DNA of 17,555 bases, from NCBI GenBank assembly GCA_905192935.1, contig CAJJMX010000013.1, positions 1 to 17,555 on the forward strand, read 5' to 3'. The position numbers and the translations under genes were made by a program. Below are positions 1 through 6,194 of this stretch, piece after piece (position 1 is the first letter of the stretch; every line of letters starts with the position of its first letter). The notes beneath the pieces are model-generated. The model was not told the origin of the DNA. It made no database searches and saw only the letters and a program-made list of their open reading frames with translations. The DNA is from an uncultured Mailhella sp. Lineage in GTDB: Bacteria; Desulfobacterota; Desulfovibrionia; Desulfovibrionales; Desulfovibrionaceae.

Positions 1-134
1 TTCATTTTTGTACCGTCACAGAAAGAAATCCGACTCCATTTCGTACTTTTCCCGTTCTCTTCCTGCCCATCTTCCGCTTTTTCGTGTCCTGCGGAACAAA
101 AAGCGGTCGGAACACCGTGTCCCCGAAGCGGCAG

Positions 135-181
135 AAAAACAAAAAAGGCCTTCAATCCCGTGAAGAACGGAATTGAAGGCC
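135..181 (-). terminator. Rho-independent terminator, minus strand
   Basis: The arms at 147-156 and 172-181 form a 10-bp inverted repeat (GGCCTTCAAT / ATTGAAGGCC). After one mismatch it extends by CCG/CGG inside. On the minus strand the stem is followed by TTTTTTGTTTTT (plus-strand A-tract 135-146), the normal rho-independent layout. It lies about 165 bases beyond the stop of the gene at 347-679, so it either ends a long 3' UTR of that gene or a separate small transcript. Confidence 0.8.
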
Positions 182-236
182 GCATGCTCTCCGGGCCGCA
201 TGACGGCAGCCGGATCATGTTTCATATTACGGAAGG

Positions 237-298
237 AAAAAAGAAGCGCTCCCTGAAACGTTCTGTAAGAGCGGTCCCTGCGCAGGGACCGCTCTTAC
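237..298 (-). promoter_or_regulatory. 34-bp perfect palindrome plus competing third segment and U6 run
   Basis: Positions 265-298 are a perfect palindrome centred between 281 and 282; each 17-base half contains AGAGCGGTCCCTGC or its complement. On the minus strand the left arm AGCGGTCCCTG (plus 284-294) can pair with CAGGGACCGCT (plus 269-279). With one mismatch it can also pair with CAGGGAGCGCT (plus 245-255), which is followed by TC and six U (plus 237-242). This gives two mutually exclusive hairpins, only the second of which looks like a terminator. It could simply be a compound terminator for the gene at 347-679. Regulation is inference. Confidence 0.5.
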
Positions 299-346
299 CC
301 GCCGAAGCAGGAAACGCAGGAAAGTCCGAAACGACGGCGCGTACCA

Positions 347-679
347 TCAGTGCATGGAGCAGGCCTCAAGAGCCTTATCCAGCGTGGCGGTGTGATCGCG
401 AAGACGCCCATAGGCAAAAAAGTACCGGTGCAGCGTCCATGCCTCAAGATCGAGGATGTCGAGCTTGCCCTCGCTCTCGTCGCAGAGAAAGGGCTTTATG
501 GCTTCCACCACTTCCGCATCCGGGAATACCTCCCCTTCATAGCTGATGCGCAGAAGGTCGCCGGAAAGCTCCACAGCCTCGGGGATGTACCAGTCTTCCA
601 GCACGGCGCGCACGGCGCGAAAGGTCTCTTCCGTGGCGGGATTGAGGGCTCCGTAGGCCTTGACGAGGACAGGTCTCAT
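347..679 (-). CDS. Hypothetical protein, 110 aa, acidic, cytoplasmic
   Basis: I do not recognise this family. The protein is short, acidic and rich in Glu, Leu and Ala, without signal peptide or membrane segment, so it is probably cytoplasmic. The C-terminal half (residues about 70-105) is a run of aromatic and charged residues (LEAWTLHRYFFAYGRLRDH) that looks helical. The start is supported by GGAG about 6 bases upstream of the ATG at 677-679. It follows the YajG-like lipoprotein gene on the same strand, separated by about 100 bases and a clear terminator, so it probably has its own promoter, although I see no strong one. Its reality rests on the ribosome binding site, an uninterrupted frame and normal composition. 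No function can be assigned. Confidence 0.65.
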   Translation of the reverse strand: MRPVLVKAYGALNPATEETFRAVRAVLEDWYIPEAVELSGDLLRISYEGEVFPDAEVVEAIKPFLCDESEGKLDILDLEAWTLHRYFFAYGRLRDHTATLDKALEACSMH

Positions 680-720
680 ACCATCTCCATGCCGGTGCGC
701 CGCCAGGCAACGGGGAGCAT

Positions 721-757
721 CGACAGAAAACGCCGCGCCCGAAGAACGGACGCGGCG
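721..757 (-). terminator. Rho-independent terminator after the YajG-like lipoprotein gene
   Basis: Arms 731-741 and 747-757 form an 11-bp stem with one mismatch (CGCCGCGCCCG / CGGACGCGGCG) and a 5-base loop. On the minus strand it is followed by TTTTCTGTCG. It begins about 21 bases after the stop codon at 779, so it ends the htrA-lipoprotein unit. Confidence 0.75.
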
Positions 758-778
758 CAGTGTTCAGAGTTTCAGATC

Positions 779-1360
779 TCAGCGCATGGCGCCCATGATG
801 GACATGGATGCGTTCTTGAGAACGTCGGCCAGCGTGCTGGAAAGCGTTTCCTCGGCAAGGGCCGCACCGGGAATACCGGTCTTTTCCTGCTGGGAGGCAA
901 AGCTTCTCGTTATCGTGGCCTGCTTCTGGCTGTAAAGGCGGGTCTGGATACGGATGACGGCATCATAGTTGCTCATGCTCTTTTCCGTAAGCCACACGCG
1001 TTCCACCACGCCGCCCACGATATAGTCGGGCTGACCGGCCTGCGCCTGGGCCATGGAAGTCGCCAGCGACACCTGCGCACCCTGACGGGCCAGCTCGTCG
1101 GCCAGAGACTGACTCACCCATTCCGCCACGCTGGAGCTGGGCTGGAAGGGACTGCCGTCCTTGCGGACGCCGACGTCTATGCGGCCGCGCTGATCCTCGA
1201 ACACCACCACGGCAACGCGGGGAGCCGTGGCCACGGGCAGCGCCGACGATCCGCCGGGATTATAGAGCAGGCGGATATTATTCTGAGCCAGGCACCCGGT
1301 AAGGGCGGCGAGCATCAGCACCGCACAGAACAACAGGGAAAGACGACGGAAATGATTCAT
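779..1360 (-). CDS. YajG-like outer-membrane lipoprotein, 193 aa
   Basis: The N-terminus is a lipoprotein signal: positively charged start, hydrophobic core, and the lipobox LTGC with the lipidated cysteine at residue 23. The residue after Cys is Leu, not Asp, which fits outer-membrane sorting. The mature part contains RVAVVVFEDQRGRIDVGVRK (residues about 48-67) followed by a helix with SLADELARQG. This pattern (a strand, Asp-x-Arg, then Gly-x-Arg, then a helix ending before a strand) resembles the YajG family of periplasm-facing lipoproteins, whose role is poorly known. AGGAG lies about 9 bases upstream of the ATG. It starts 72 bases after the htrA stop with no terminator between, so co-transcription with the protease is likely. 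A weak internal promoter (TTGCGT, 17 bases, TAAGGT on the minus strand) could also serve it. The family call is tentative; lipoprotein status is firm. Confidence 0.8.
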   Translation of the reverse strand: MNHFRRLSLLFCAVLMLAALTGCLAQNNIRLLYNPGGSSALPVATAPRVAVVVFEDQRGRIDVGVRKDGSPFQPSSSVAEWVSQSLADELARQGAQVSLATSMAQAQAGQPDYIVGGVVERVWLTEKSMSNYDAVIRIQTRLYSQKQATITRSFASQQEKTGIPGAALAEETLSSTLADVLKNASMSIMGAMR

Positions 1361-1432
1361 ACCTCAACTCCTGAAAAAGGGATTTCTCACCTTAGCCTTT
1401 TTACAGCCGGGACGCAACGCCGCAGCCTGCGC

Positions 1433-2770
1433 CTAAATCCCCATGCGGGCCTGATAGAGACGCCCTCCGCGCAATACCTGAAGCAGTATCTGCCGCTTGA
1501 GGAAATCACGCCTGAACGCGTCCAGAAAAGCCTTGCGGGAATCCGTGACGCGACCGGAGATAGCCGTGATGGTATCGCCCTTTTCCAGTCCCAGACGGGC
1601 GGCGGGAGAATTGGCCTTCACTTCCGTGACAACGGCGCCGTTTCTGCCGTCCTTCACGGACACGCCCCAGCGCCGCAGCGCAAGAGAGGATGCCGTGCCG
1701 TCGTCAAAGTCCGTCGCGGTAAGGGTGCAGGTCTTTTCTGCGCCGTCACGCCAGATTTTGAGCGTCACTGGAGCATGGGGCTGATGGTTGCGCATGAGGG
1801 AAAGGAACTTGTCCCTGTCGGTGACGGCATTGCCGGAAAGCTCCATGATGACATCGCCGGGACGCAGTCCCGCCTTGTCGGCAGGACCGTTCTTGAACAC
1901 TTCCGTCACGAGCAGGCCTTCGGCCTCGGGAAGACGCAGATAGCGGGCCGTACGGGGATCCACGTTCTGGCCTATGAGCGCAAGCCACGGGGTGCTGACG
2001 TGTCCCTGATCGAGGATCTCATCCACCACGCGGCGGGCCTTGCTGATGGGAATGGAGAAGCCTATGCCCTGCGCCTTGTCGTAGATGGCGGTATTGATGC
2101 CGATAAGCTCCCCGAGCACGTTGAGCAGCGGCCCTCCGCTGTTGCCGGGATTGATGGCGGCATCGGTCTGAATGAGATCCGTGAACACGCCGTCCTCGGC
2201 CTCGATGGTGCGGTCAAGCGCGGAAACGACGCCCGTGGTCACCGTATGGGAAAAACCGAAGGGGTTGCCTATGGCAATGACGTTCTCCCCGGGCATGAGG
2301 TCGGTGGAATCGCCCATGGCTACGGAAGGAAGATCCTTCGCGCCCTTGAGACGCAGCACGGCTATGTCGAAGTCGGGTTCCGCACCGACGACATCGGCGG
2401 AAAAGGTGCGTCCGTCGAGAAGTCTCACGGAAATGGACGAGGCGCCGTTCACCACATGGGCGTTGGTGAGCACGAGAGAACGGCGTCCGTCGATGATGAT
2501 GCCGGACCCTATGCTCTCACCGCGCAGATCGCGGCCGGGCATGTTGAAAAAGAAATCGAAGGGCGTGAGTTCCCGGGCGGAACGACGCTCCACGAGCGTG
2601 CTTGTGATGTTCACCACCGCCGGAGCCACGGCACTGACGACCCGCACGGTCGCGGTCACGCGCTCCTGCTGCCTGGCCGTAAAGGAAGGCGCAGCCTGAA
2701 GCAGCGGTGCAGGAACAAGGCCGAGCAGCAGAAAAACGAAAAGAAAAGTACGGATGATCCTGATTTTCAT
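1433..2770 (-). CDS. degQ: Periplasmic serine protease, HtrA/DegQ family, 445 aa
   Basis: An ATP-independent periplasmic protease/chaperone that degrades or holds misfolded envelope proteins. A signal peptide covers residues 1-26 or 1-27 (hydrophobic core FLFVFLLLGLV, then LLQAA). The trypsin-like domain has an intact triad: His105 in LTNAHVV, Asp135 in FDIAVLRL, Ser211 in NPGNSGGPL. Two PDZ domains follow, at roughly 255-345 (around GLRPGDVI) and 365-445 (around GLEKGDTI), giving the domain order and length of DegP/DegQ. The loop before the protease core is short, closer to DegQ than to E. coli DegP. GGGAGG lies about 9 bases upstream of the ATG, within a possible small hairpin. The neighbours are envelope lipoproteins and a two-component system, which fits envelope quality control. 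Whether it is DegP-like or DegQ-like in regulation cannot be told from sequence. Confidence 0.95.
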   Translation of the reverse strand: MKIRIIRTFLFVFLLLGLVPAPLLQAAPSFTARQQERVTATVRVVSAVAPAVVNITSTLVERRSARELTPFDFFFNMPGRDLRGESIGSGIIIDGRRSLVLTNAHVVNGASSISVRLLDGRTFSADVVGAEPDFDIAVLRLKGAKDLPSVAMGDSTDLMPGENVIAIGNPFGFSHTVTTGVVSALDRTIEAEDGVFTDLIQTDAAINPGNSGGPLLNVLGELIGINTAIYDKAQGIGFSIPISKARRVVDEILDQGHVSTPWLALIGQNVDPRTARYLRLPEAEGLLVTEVFKNGPADKAGLRPGDVIMELSGNAVTDRDKFLSLMRNHQPHAPVTLKIWRDGAEKTCTLTATDFDDGTASSLALRRWGVSVKDGRNGAVVTEVKANSPAARLGLEKGDTITAISGRVTDSRKAFLDAFRRDFLKRQILLQVLRGGRLYQARMGI

Positions 2771-2779
2771 GATGGACGA

Positions 2780-2795
2780 CCTCCCGAAAAGGAGG
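2780..2795 (-). promoter_or_regulatory. Hairpin that can cover the htrA ribosome binding site
   Basis: In the minus-strand mRNA, CCUCC (plus 2791-2795) can pair with the Shine-Dalgarno GGAGG (plus 2780-2784) across a six-base loop UUUUCG. The stem is 5 bp and GC-rich. Sequestering the ribosome binding site of a stress protease would suit temperature or structure control, but this is inference from pairing alone. Confidence 0.35.
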
Positions 2796-2832
2796 GCTGA
2801 CGTTGCATGGCTGCCCCCGGAAAACGATCAAA

Positions 2833-2890
2833 CCGAAGCTTCCGTCCGGGCAGCAGGACATCGTCCGCAAGGAAGCTTCGGCTTTTTATT
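2833..2890. terminator. Large-loop inverted repeat between two lipoprotein/protease genes, probable terminator
   Basis: CCGAAGCTTCC (2833-2843) and its complement GGAAGCTTCGG (2871-2881) form an 11-bp stem around a 27-base loop that contains a further GTCC/GGAC pairing. On the plus strand it is followed by CTTTTTATT; on the minus strand by TTTGATCGTTTTC. It starts 32 bases after the stop of the Pro-rich lipoprotein gene and lies upstream of htrA, so it probably ends the former. The stronger T-tract is on the strand with no known gene. Confidence 0.6.
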
Positions 2891-2912
2891 CTTCGGGAAA
2901 ATGCCTGATGAC

Positions 2913-3290
2913 CTATCTGCGGTCATCAGGGCGTCCCGGCGCGTTTCTGCCGGAAGAAGGCGGTGTGCCGCCGGGCTTCTTTGAAGGAGCCGAAGGCCTC
3001 TGCATGGCGGGGGACTTCGGCGGATTCCCGGGACGGGACGGCGTCACATGCTTTTCCGGCCGGGGAGATGGAGCCTTGTTCACCCCGGGACGGGGCGCGG
3101 GGTTATGCATGTCGGGACGGGGCGCGGGCGCAGGCCTGCGAGCCTCGGGACGAGGGGCCGGAGGCGCGGGACGCACTTCATGCCGCACGGGCGCGGGACG
3201 ATAGTCCGCGTAGGCCATGGAACCGGGCTGCGGCGGAATGCATCCGGCCAGAAGAAAAAGACAACCGATGGCGGCAGGCAGAGCTTTCAT
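2913..3290 (-). CDS. Pro/Arg-rich lipoprotein with degenerate repeats, 125 aa
   Basis: The signal sequence ends in the lipobox LAGC with the lipidated cysteine at residue 17. The residue after it is Ile, compatible with outer-membrane sorting. The rest is low complexity and extended, very rich in Pro, Arg and Ala. A motif of the type APRPx recurs about every 10 residues (PRPE at 46, PRPD at 57, PRPG at 66, PRPE at 76, SRPG at 85). It has no globular domain and is strongly basic, so it may thread through or bind peptidoglycan or acidic polymers as a spacer; that is inference. GGAGG sits 6 bases before the ATG. A terminator precedes it (3441-3471) and another follows it (2833-2881), so it is probably a single-gene unit. 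I cannot name a family; such proteins diverge fast. Confidence 0.75.
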   Translation of the reverse strand: MKALPAAIGCLFLLAGCIPPQPGSMAYADYRPAPVRHEVRPAPPAPRPEARRPAPAPRPDMHNPAPRPGVNKAPSPRPEKHVTPSRPGNPPKSPAMQRPSAPSKKPGGTPPSSGRNAPGRPDDRR

Positions 3291-3440
3291 GACACACCTC
3301 CATGTTCAGAAACGCTGCCGGGACTCCGTATGACGGTTCCCGCAAGGCCGAAGCCGGAAGTTTTCCCCTGAACCATCTTTCAGGGATGCCGTGAAGCAGG
3401 AACAAGGGCTTTTCCGGGAGCCGTGCCGGGGCAGCAGCCG

Positions 3441-3471
3441 AAGAAAGGCCTGAGCCACGCAGGCTCAGGCC
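3441..3471 (-). terminator. Rho-independent terminator ending the response regulator/kinase/lipoprotein operon
   Basis: A perfect 10-bp stem (GGCCTGAGCC 3447-3456, GGCTCAGGCC 3462-3471) with a 5-base loop is followed on the minus strand by TTTCTTCGG. It begins 12 bases after the stop codon of the small lipoprotein at 3484. Confidence 0.85.
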
Positions 3472-3483
3472 GGACAAGACGAA

Positions 3484-3648
3484 CTAGCGCATCCGCGGTC
3501 CCCAGTAGGGATGATGATCCGCAGGGGGCGGCGGTCTGTGCCCGCGGGGATGATCGTATCCCGGCTCATCGTGATGAGGCGGCGGAACAACGCAGCCGGA
3601 CAGGGCAAAACCCATGCAAATCAGCGCAACAACGATGAAACGACTCAT
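3484..3648 (-). CDS. Small His/Pro-rich lipoprotein, 54 aa, in the two-component operon
   Basis: The start at 3646-3648 is chosen because AGGAG lies 7-8 bases upstream and the protein then begins directly with a lipoprotein signal. A longer frame from 3681 would overlap the kinase stop and add a hydrophilic head before the signal. The lipobox is LSGC with Cys19, followed by Val, so outer-membrane sorting is expected. The 35-residue tail holds six histidines (25, 26, 33, 37, 45, 46) among Pro, Asp, Glu and Tyr, ending in PYWGP. His-rich unstructured tails often bind Zn, Ni or Cu ions; that is a family-level generalisation, not shown here. The gene begins 29 bases after the kinase stop and before a strong terminator, so it is the third gene of the operon and may be its target or an accessory to sensing. 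It is too small for firm homology. Confidence 0.75.
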   Translation of the reverse strand: MSRFIVVALICMGFALSGCVVPPPHHDEPGYDHPRGHRPPPPADHHPYWGPRMR

Positions 3649-3677
3649 GACAACTCCTTTTTCTTTCCCGTATCCGC

Positions 3678-5237
3678 TCACGTCCGCTTGAAGGTCGCCG
3701 TGGCCCGGAGGCCGCCTTCAGGTCTGTTTTCCAGCGTCACGTCGCCGCCGTGCATGCGGGCCATGCCGCGTGCGATGGAAAGACCGAGACCGGTGCCTCC
3801 CGTACTGCGGTTGCGCGAGCGTTCCACCCTGTAAAAGGGCTCGAACACCTTTTTAAGTTCCGACTCGGCTATGCCCGGACCGCTGTCGGAAATGATGACG
3901 GACAGCATGTCGTCGCTGTCCACCACGTCCACCACCACATGGCCGCCGTAGCGCAGCGCGTTGTCCATGAGATTGGCAAGACAGCGCTTCATGCTGAGGG
4001 GACGGGCCTTGAGCGGACGTATGGAGAACATGGCTTCGGGCTCCTGGAGCCTGTCTTCAAGACGGATGTCCTGCCCCATGTCCTGACGGTCTTCGACAAG
4101 ACTTTCCACAAGGGACATCACGTCCACCATGGCCACATTCTCGCTCTTGCTCCGCGCGATGTCTATGGTGGTGTCCATGATCTGCTGAAGTTCTCCTATG
4201 TCCTTCTGCAGCGGGATGCGCTGACTCTCGTCAAGCTGTTCCACGCGCAGACGCATCCTCGTCAAGGGCGTGCGCAGATCGTGCGACACGGCCGCAAGCG
4301 TGCGCTCCCGCTCGTCCAGGAACTCCCGAATGCTCGTCTGCATGCGGTTGAAGGCCTGTGCGGCCTCGCGCACTTCCGTGGGACCGGTTTCCGGCAGGGC
4401 CGGAGTGCGTATGTCGCGGCCGAAGCGGTCGGCGGCACGGGCCAGCCTGCGCAGGGGCTTCACGCACAGATAGAAGGCCAGCAGACTTATGGCCACGAAG
4501 AACATCTCTATGGCCATGATGCTGGTGAAGGGGAAATAGGGCATGGGCGGATAGCCCGGCGCGGAATCCTCGATGACCACCCAGGTGCCGTCGTGCAGGG
4601 GCACCACGGCCGTGGCCTGATATACGGAAGGCCCGCGCGTCTTCTTGTCTCTGGTAAAATACTGGCACACGGACTGTCCGAAGGACTCCATGGGGCTCGG
4701 CAGGTTCAGCTCGCGAATGGCCAGCACGCCGCGGCGGGGCACATCTTCGTTGTTCATGAGGCTTTTCGCGCTTCCGTGGCCCGCGCCGTGCATACCGCGT
4801 CCGTGTCCCGCAGGCATGTCGCCGTAAAGACGCGCAAGCGACACGTTCAGCATGTACTCCATGAGCTCCGACACTTCCTTCAGGTCCTCATGGACGGACA
4901 CGGAAGGCCGTGCGGCCATGAAGCGCACGAAAAAGCCGCGGCTGTTGAGCTGTTCGCGCAGCACGAAACGGATTTCCGGAGAGGTGGCGTCGAGCAGCAC
5001 GGCCACTTCCGCCATGCGCCGGGCCCGATCGGCCATGAGCGCGCGCATGAAGTAAAAATGACGTGATTCGCCCGCGTAAATGGTGGTGAGCAGAAGCAGC
5101 GCAAAAAAGCCGGCCGAAAAAATGAGTATGAGTCTGGCCAGAAGAGAATCGGGCGACAGGCGGGAGGCAAGACGCCTCAGACGGCAGATCACGCCGCTCT
5201 TTCCTTCGCCCCGGTTCCGGCTTTCCGCAGCGCCCAT
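3678..5237 (-). CDS. Sensor histidine kinase, EnvZ-like architecture, 519 aa
   Basis: A membrane sensor that autophosphorylates and passes phosphate to the adjacent regulator. Segment 1 is at about 34-54, a periplasmic domain at about 55-237, segment 2 at about 238-258, and HAMP at about 259-311. The HisKA box is SHDLRTPL with phospho-acceptor His319. The ATPase domain has N-box NLMDNALRYGG (422-432), G1 DSGPGI (451-456), F-box FEPFYR and G2 GTGLGL (481-486). All catalytic motifs are intact. The periplasmic domain contains a Gly/His cluster, residues about 141-155 (PAGHGRGMHGAGHG), which could bind metal. The start is 2 bases after the regulator stop, with GGAG in the end of the regulator gene, so translation is probably coupled. 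The catalytic half resembles EnvZ/CpxA/RstB kinases; the ligand is unknown. Confidence 0.95.
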   Translation of the reverse strand: MGAAESRNRGEGKSGVICRLRRLASRLSPDSLLARLILIFSAGFFALLLLTTIYAGESRHFYFMRALMADRARRMAEVAVLLDATSPEIRFVLREQLNSRGFFVRFMAARPSVSVHEDLKEVSELMEYMLNVSLARLYGDMPAGHGRGMHGAGHGSAKSLMNNEDVPRRGVLAIRELNLPSPMESFGQSVCQYFTRDKKTRGPSVYQATAVVPLHDGTWVVIEDSAPGYPPMPYFPFTSIMAIEMFFVAISLLAFYLCVKPLRRLARAADRFGRDIRTPALPETGPTEVREAAQAFNRMQTSIREFLDERERTLAAVSHDLRTPLTRMRLRVEQLDESQRIPLQKDIGELQQIMDTTIDIARSKSENVAMVDVMSLVESLVEDRQDMGQDIRLEDRLQEPEAMFSIRPLKARPLSMKRCLANLMDNALRYGGHVVVDVVDSDDMLSVIISDSGPGIAESELKKVFEPFYRVERSRNRSTGGTGLGLSIARGMARMHGGDVTLENRPEGGLRATATFKRT

Positions 5238-5239
5238 GA

Positions 5240-6016
5240 CTACTCCGCCGTGATGGCGCTGGTGAACACGTAGCCGTCACCGCGCACCGTTTTTATGAGC
5301 TTGTTCTCCCGGCCCTTGTCTCCGTCGCCGGTGTCGCGCAGACGCGCACGCAGACGGCACACCTGCACGTCAAGACTGCGGTCGAAGGGACTACGGTCGG
5401 TTTCCTGTCCCTGCAGCTCGTCCTGAATGAAATCGCGGCTGAGCACTTTCTGAGGGTGTTCAAGGAAAATGGTGAGCAGACGGTATTCCGCGCCGCTCAG
5501 ATTCACCACCATTCCGCCGGGGGCGATGAGATGACGCGCCGAAATATCCAGCGTCCAGCCGCTGAAGTGATAGGCCTTTTCCGGGCGGCCCGGTTCGGAG
5601 GATGCGTCCGTCGTGCGGCCGGAGCGACGCAGCACGGCACGGATCCTGGCCAGAAGTTCGCGCGGCTGAAAGGGCTTGACCACATAGTCGTCGGCCCCGA
5701 GCTCCAGCCCCACCACCCGGTCGGCGGTATCGCCGAGGGCAGTCAGAAAGATGACGGGCACGGAAGCCAGGCTCTCCGTGGAGCGCAGGCGACGGCACAG
5801 CGACAGGCCGTCCTCGCCCGGCATCATGATGTCGAGCACGATAAGGTCGGGCACTTCGTTTTCCAGGCTCTCGAACATGGCCTTTCCGCCGTCGGCCACG
5901 CGGACGGTGAAGCCGTGCTGGCGAAGATACTCGGCCATAAGGTCACGGATATCCTGATCGTCGTCGACGACAAGAAGGGAAAGCGAAGGTTTTTGGGCGT
6001 TATCGGTATCGGGCAT
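5240..6016 (-). CDS. OmpR-family response regulator, 258 aa
   Basis: A DNA-binding regulator phosphorylated by the kinase encoded immediately downstream. The receiver domain (about 12-125) has the acidic pocket Asp18-Asp19-Asp20, phospho-acceptor Asp62 in VLDIMMPGEDG, Thr92 in FLTAL and Lys114 in VVKPF, all intact. A linker (about 128-145) leads to a winged-helix Trans_reg_C domain (about 150-255) with SGAEYRLL, the RSLDVQVCRLRARL recognition region and the wing TVRGDGYVF. GGAGG is 8 bases before the ATG. An operator-like palindrome and a promoter with a poor -35 lie just upstream, suggesting positive autoregulation. The 9-residue hydrophilic head before the receiver is slightly longer than usual. 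The regulon is unknown; the envelope genes nearby are the obvious first candidates. Confidence 0.95.
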   Translation of the reverse strand: MPDTDNAQKPSLSLLVVDDDQDIRDLMAEYLRQHGFTVRVADGGKAMFESLENEVPDLIVLDIMMPGEDGLSLCRRLRSTESLASVPVIFLTALGDTADRVVGLELGADDYVVKPFQPRELLARIRAVLRRSGRTTDASSEPGRPEKAYHFSGWTLDISARHLIAPGGMVVNLSGAEYRLLTIFLEHPQKVLSRDFIQDELQGQETDRSPFDRSLDVQVCRLRARLRDTGDGDKGRENKLIKTVRGDGYVFTSAITAE

Positions 6017-6045
6017 GGCAGATTCCTCCAGAACAGTCTGAAAAG

Positions 6046-6074
6046 ACTATAGCCGGGAGTGAAGTTAATCGCAC
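6046..6074 (-). promoter_or_regulatory. Predicted sigma70 promoter of the regulator/kinase operon
   Basis: On the minus strand a good -10 TATAGT (plus 6046-6051) is preceded by a 17-base spacer and a poor -35 GTGCGA (6069-6074). A good -10 with a poor -35 is typical of activator-dependent promoters. The predicted start is near 6039, giving a short leader to the ATG at 6016. Confidence 0.4.
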
Positions 6075-6079
6075 CTTTT

Positions 6080-6104
6080 TTCCTGTTACAATATGTTTCA
6101 GGAA
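6080..6104. promoter_or_regulatory. Operator-like 25-bp imperfect palindrome upstream of the regulator gene
   Basis: TTCCTGTTAC (6080-6089) and GTTTCAGGAA (6095-6104) are inverted copies, 8 of 10 positions matching, around AATAT. The site lies 5 bases upstream of the predicted -35 of the regulator/kinase operon, where a class II activator would bind. It may be the response regulator's own site. OmpR-type proteins often prefer direct repeats, so another dimeric regulator is possible. Confidence 0.45.
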
Positions 6105-6194
6105 GCTTGCCACGTCTTGCCCCGCAAGGCTCCCCGCCATTCCGGAGCGCCGCGGGGAACACGCAGGGCGCCGCCGGAGAAAACCGGCCCGCCC

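Larger units (their letters stand above)
1..346. other. Intergenic region at the left edge, no convincing gene
   Basis: I find no coding region here. The open frames on both strands lack a ribosome binding site and run through strong hairpins. The minus-strand frame from 225 down to 16, for example, crosses the inverted repeat at 147-181. The region is the 3' side of the minus-strand gene ending at 347. It holds a perfect palindrome (265-298), a minus-strand U-run after a third related segment (237-255) and a second terminator-like hairpin (135-181), each listed separately. The gene to the left lies outside the window. Confidence 0.6.

Noticed and set aside
16..225. 69-codon frame on the minus strand at the left edge
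   Set aside because: It has no ribosome binding site and crosses a strong terminator hairpin.
350..2800. 816-codon open frame on the plus strand
   Set aside because: It lies antisense to three well-supported genes (unknown protein, YajG-like lipoprotein, HtrA), is rich in His, Arg and Gly without any domain, and lacks a ribosome binding site. It reflects GC-rich codon bias on the other strand.
3085..3200. Short direct DNA repeats (GGGACGGGGCGCGGG type), considered as a repeat array
   Set aside because: They are the coding sequence of the APRPx protein repeats of the Pro-rich lipoprotein. Spacing and unit length do not fit CRISPR.
3366..3385. 7-bp hairpin CCCTGAA / TTCAGGG upstream of the Pro-rich lipoprotein gene
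   Set aside because: It has no U-tract on either strand in the right position and is short enough to arise by chance.
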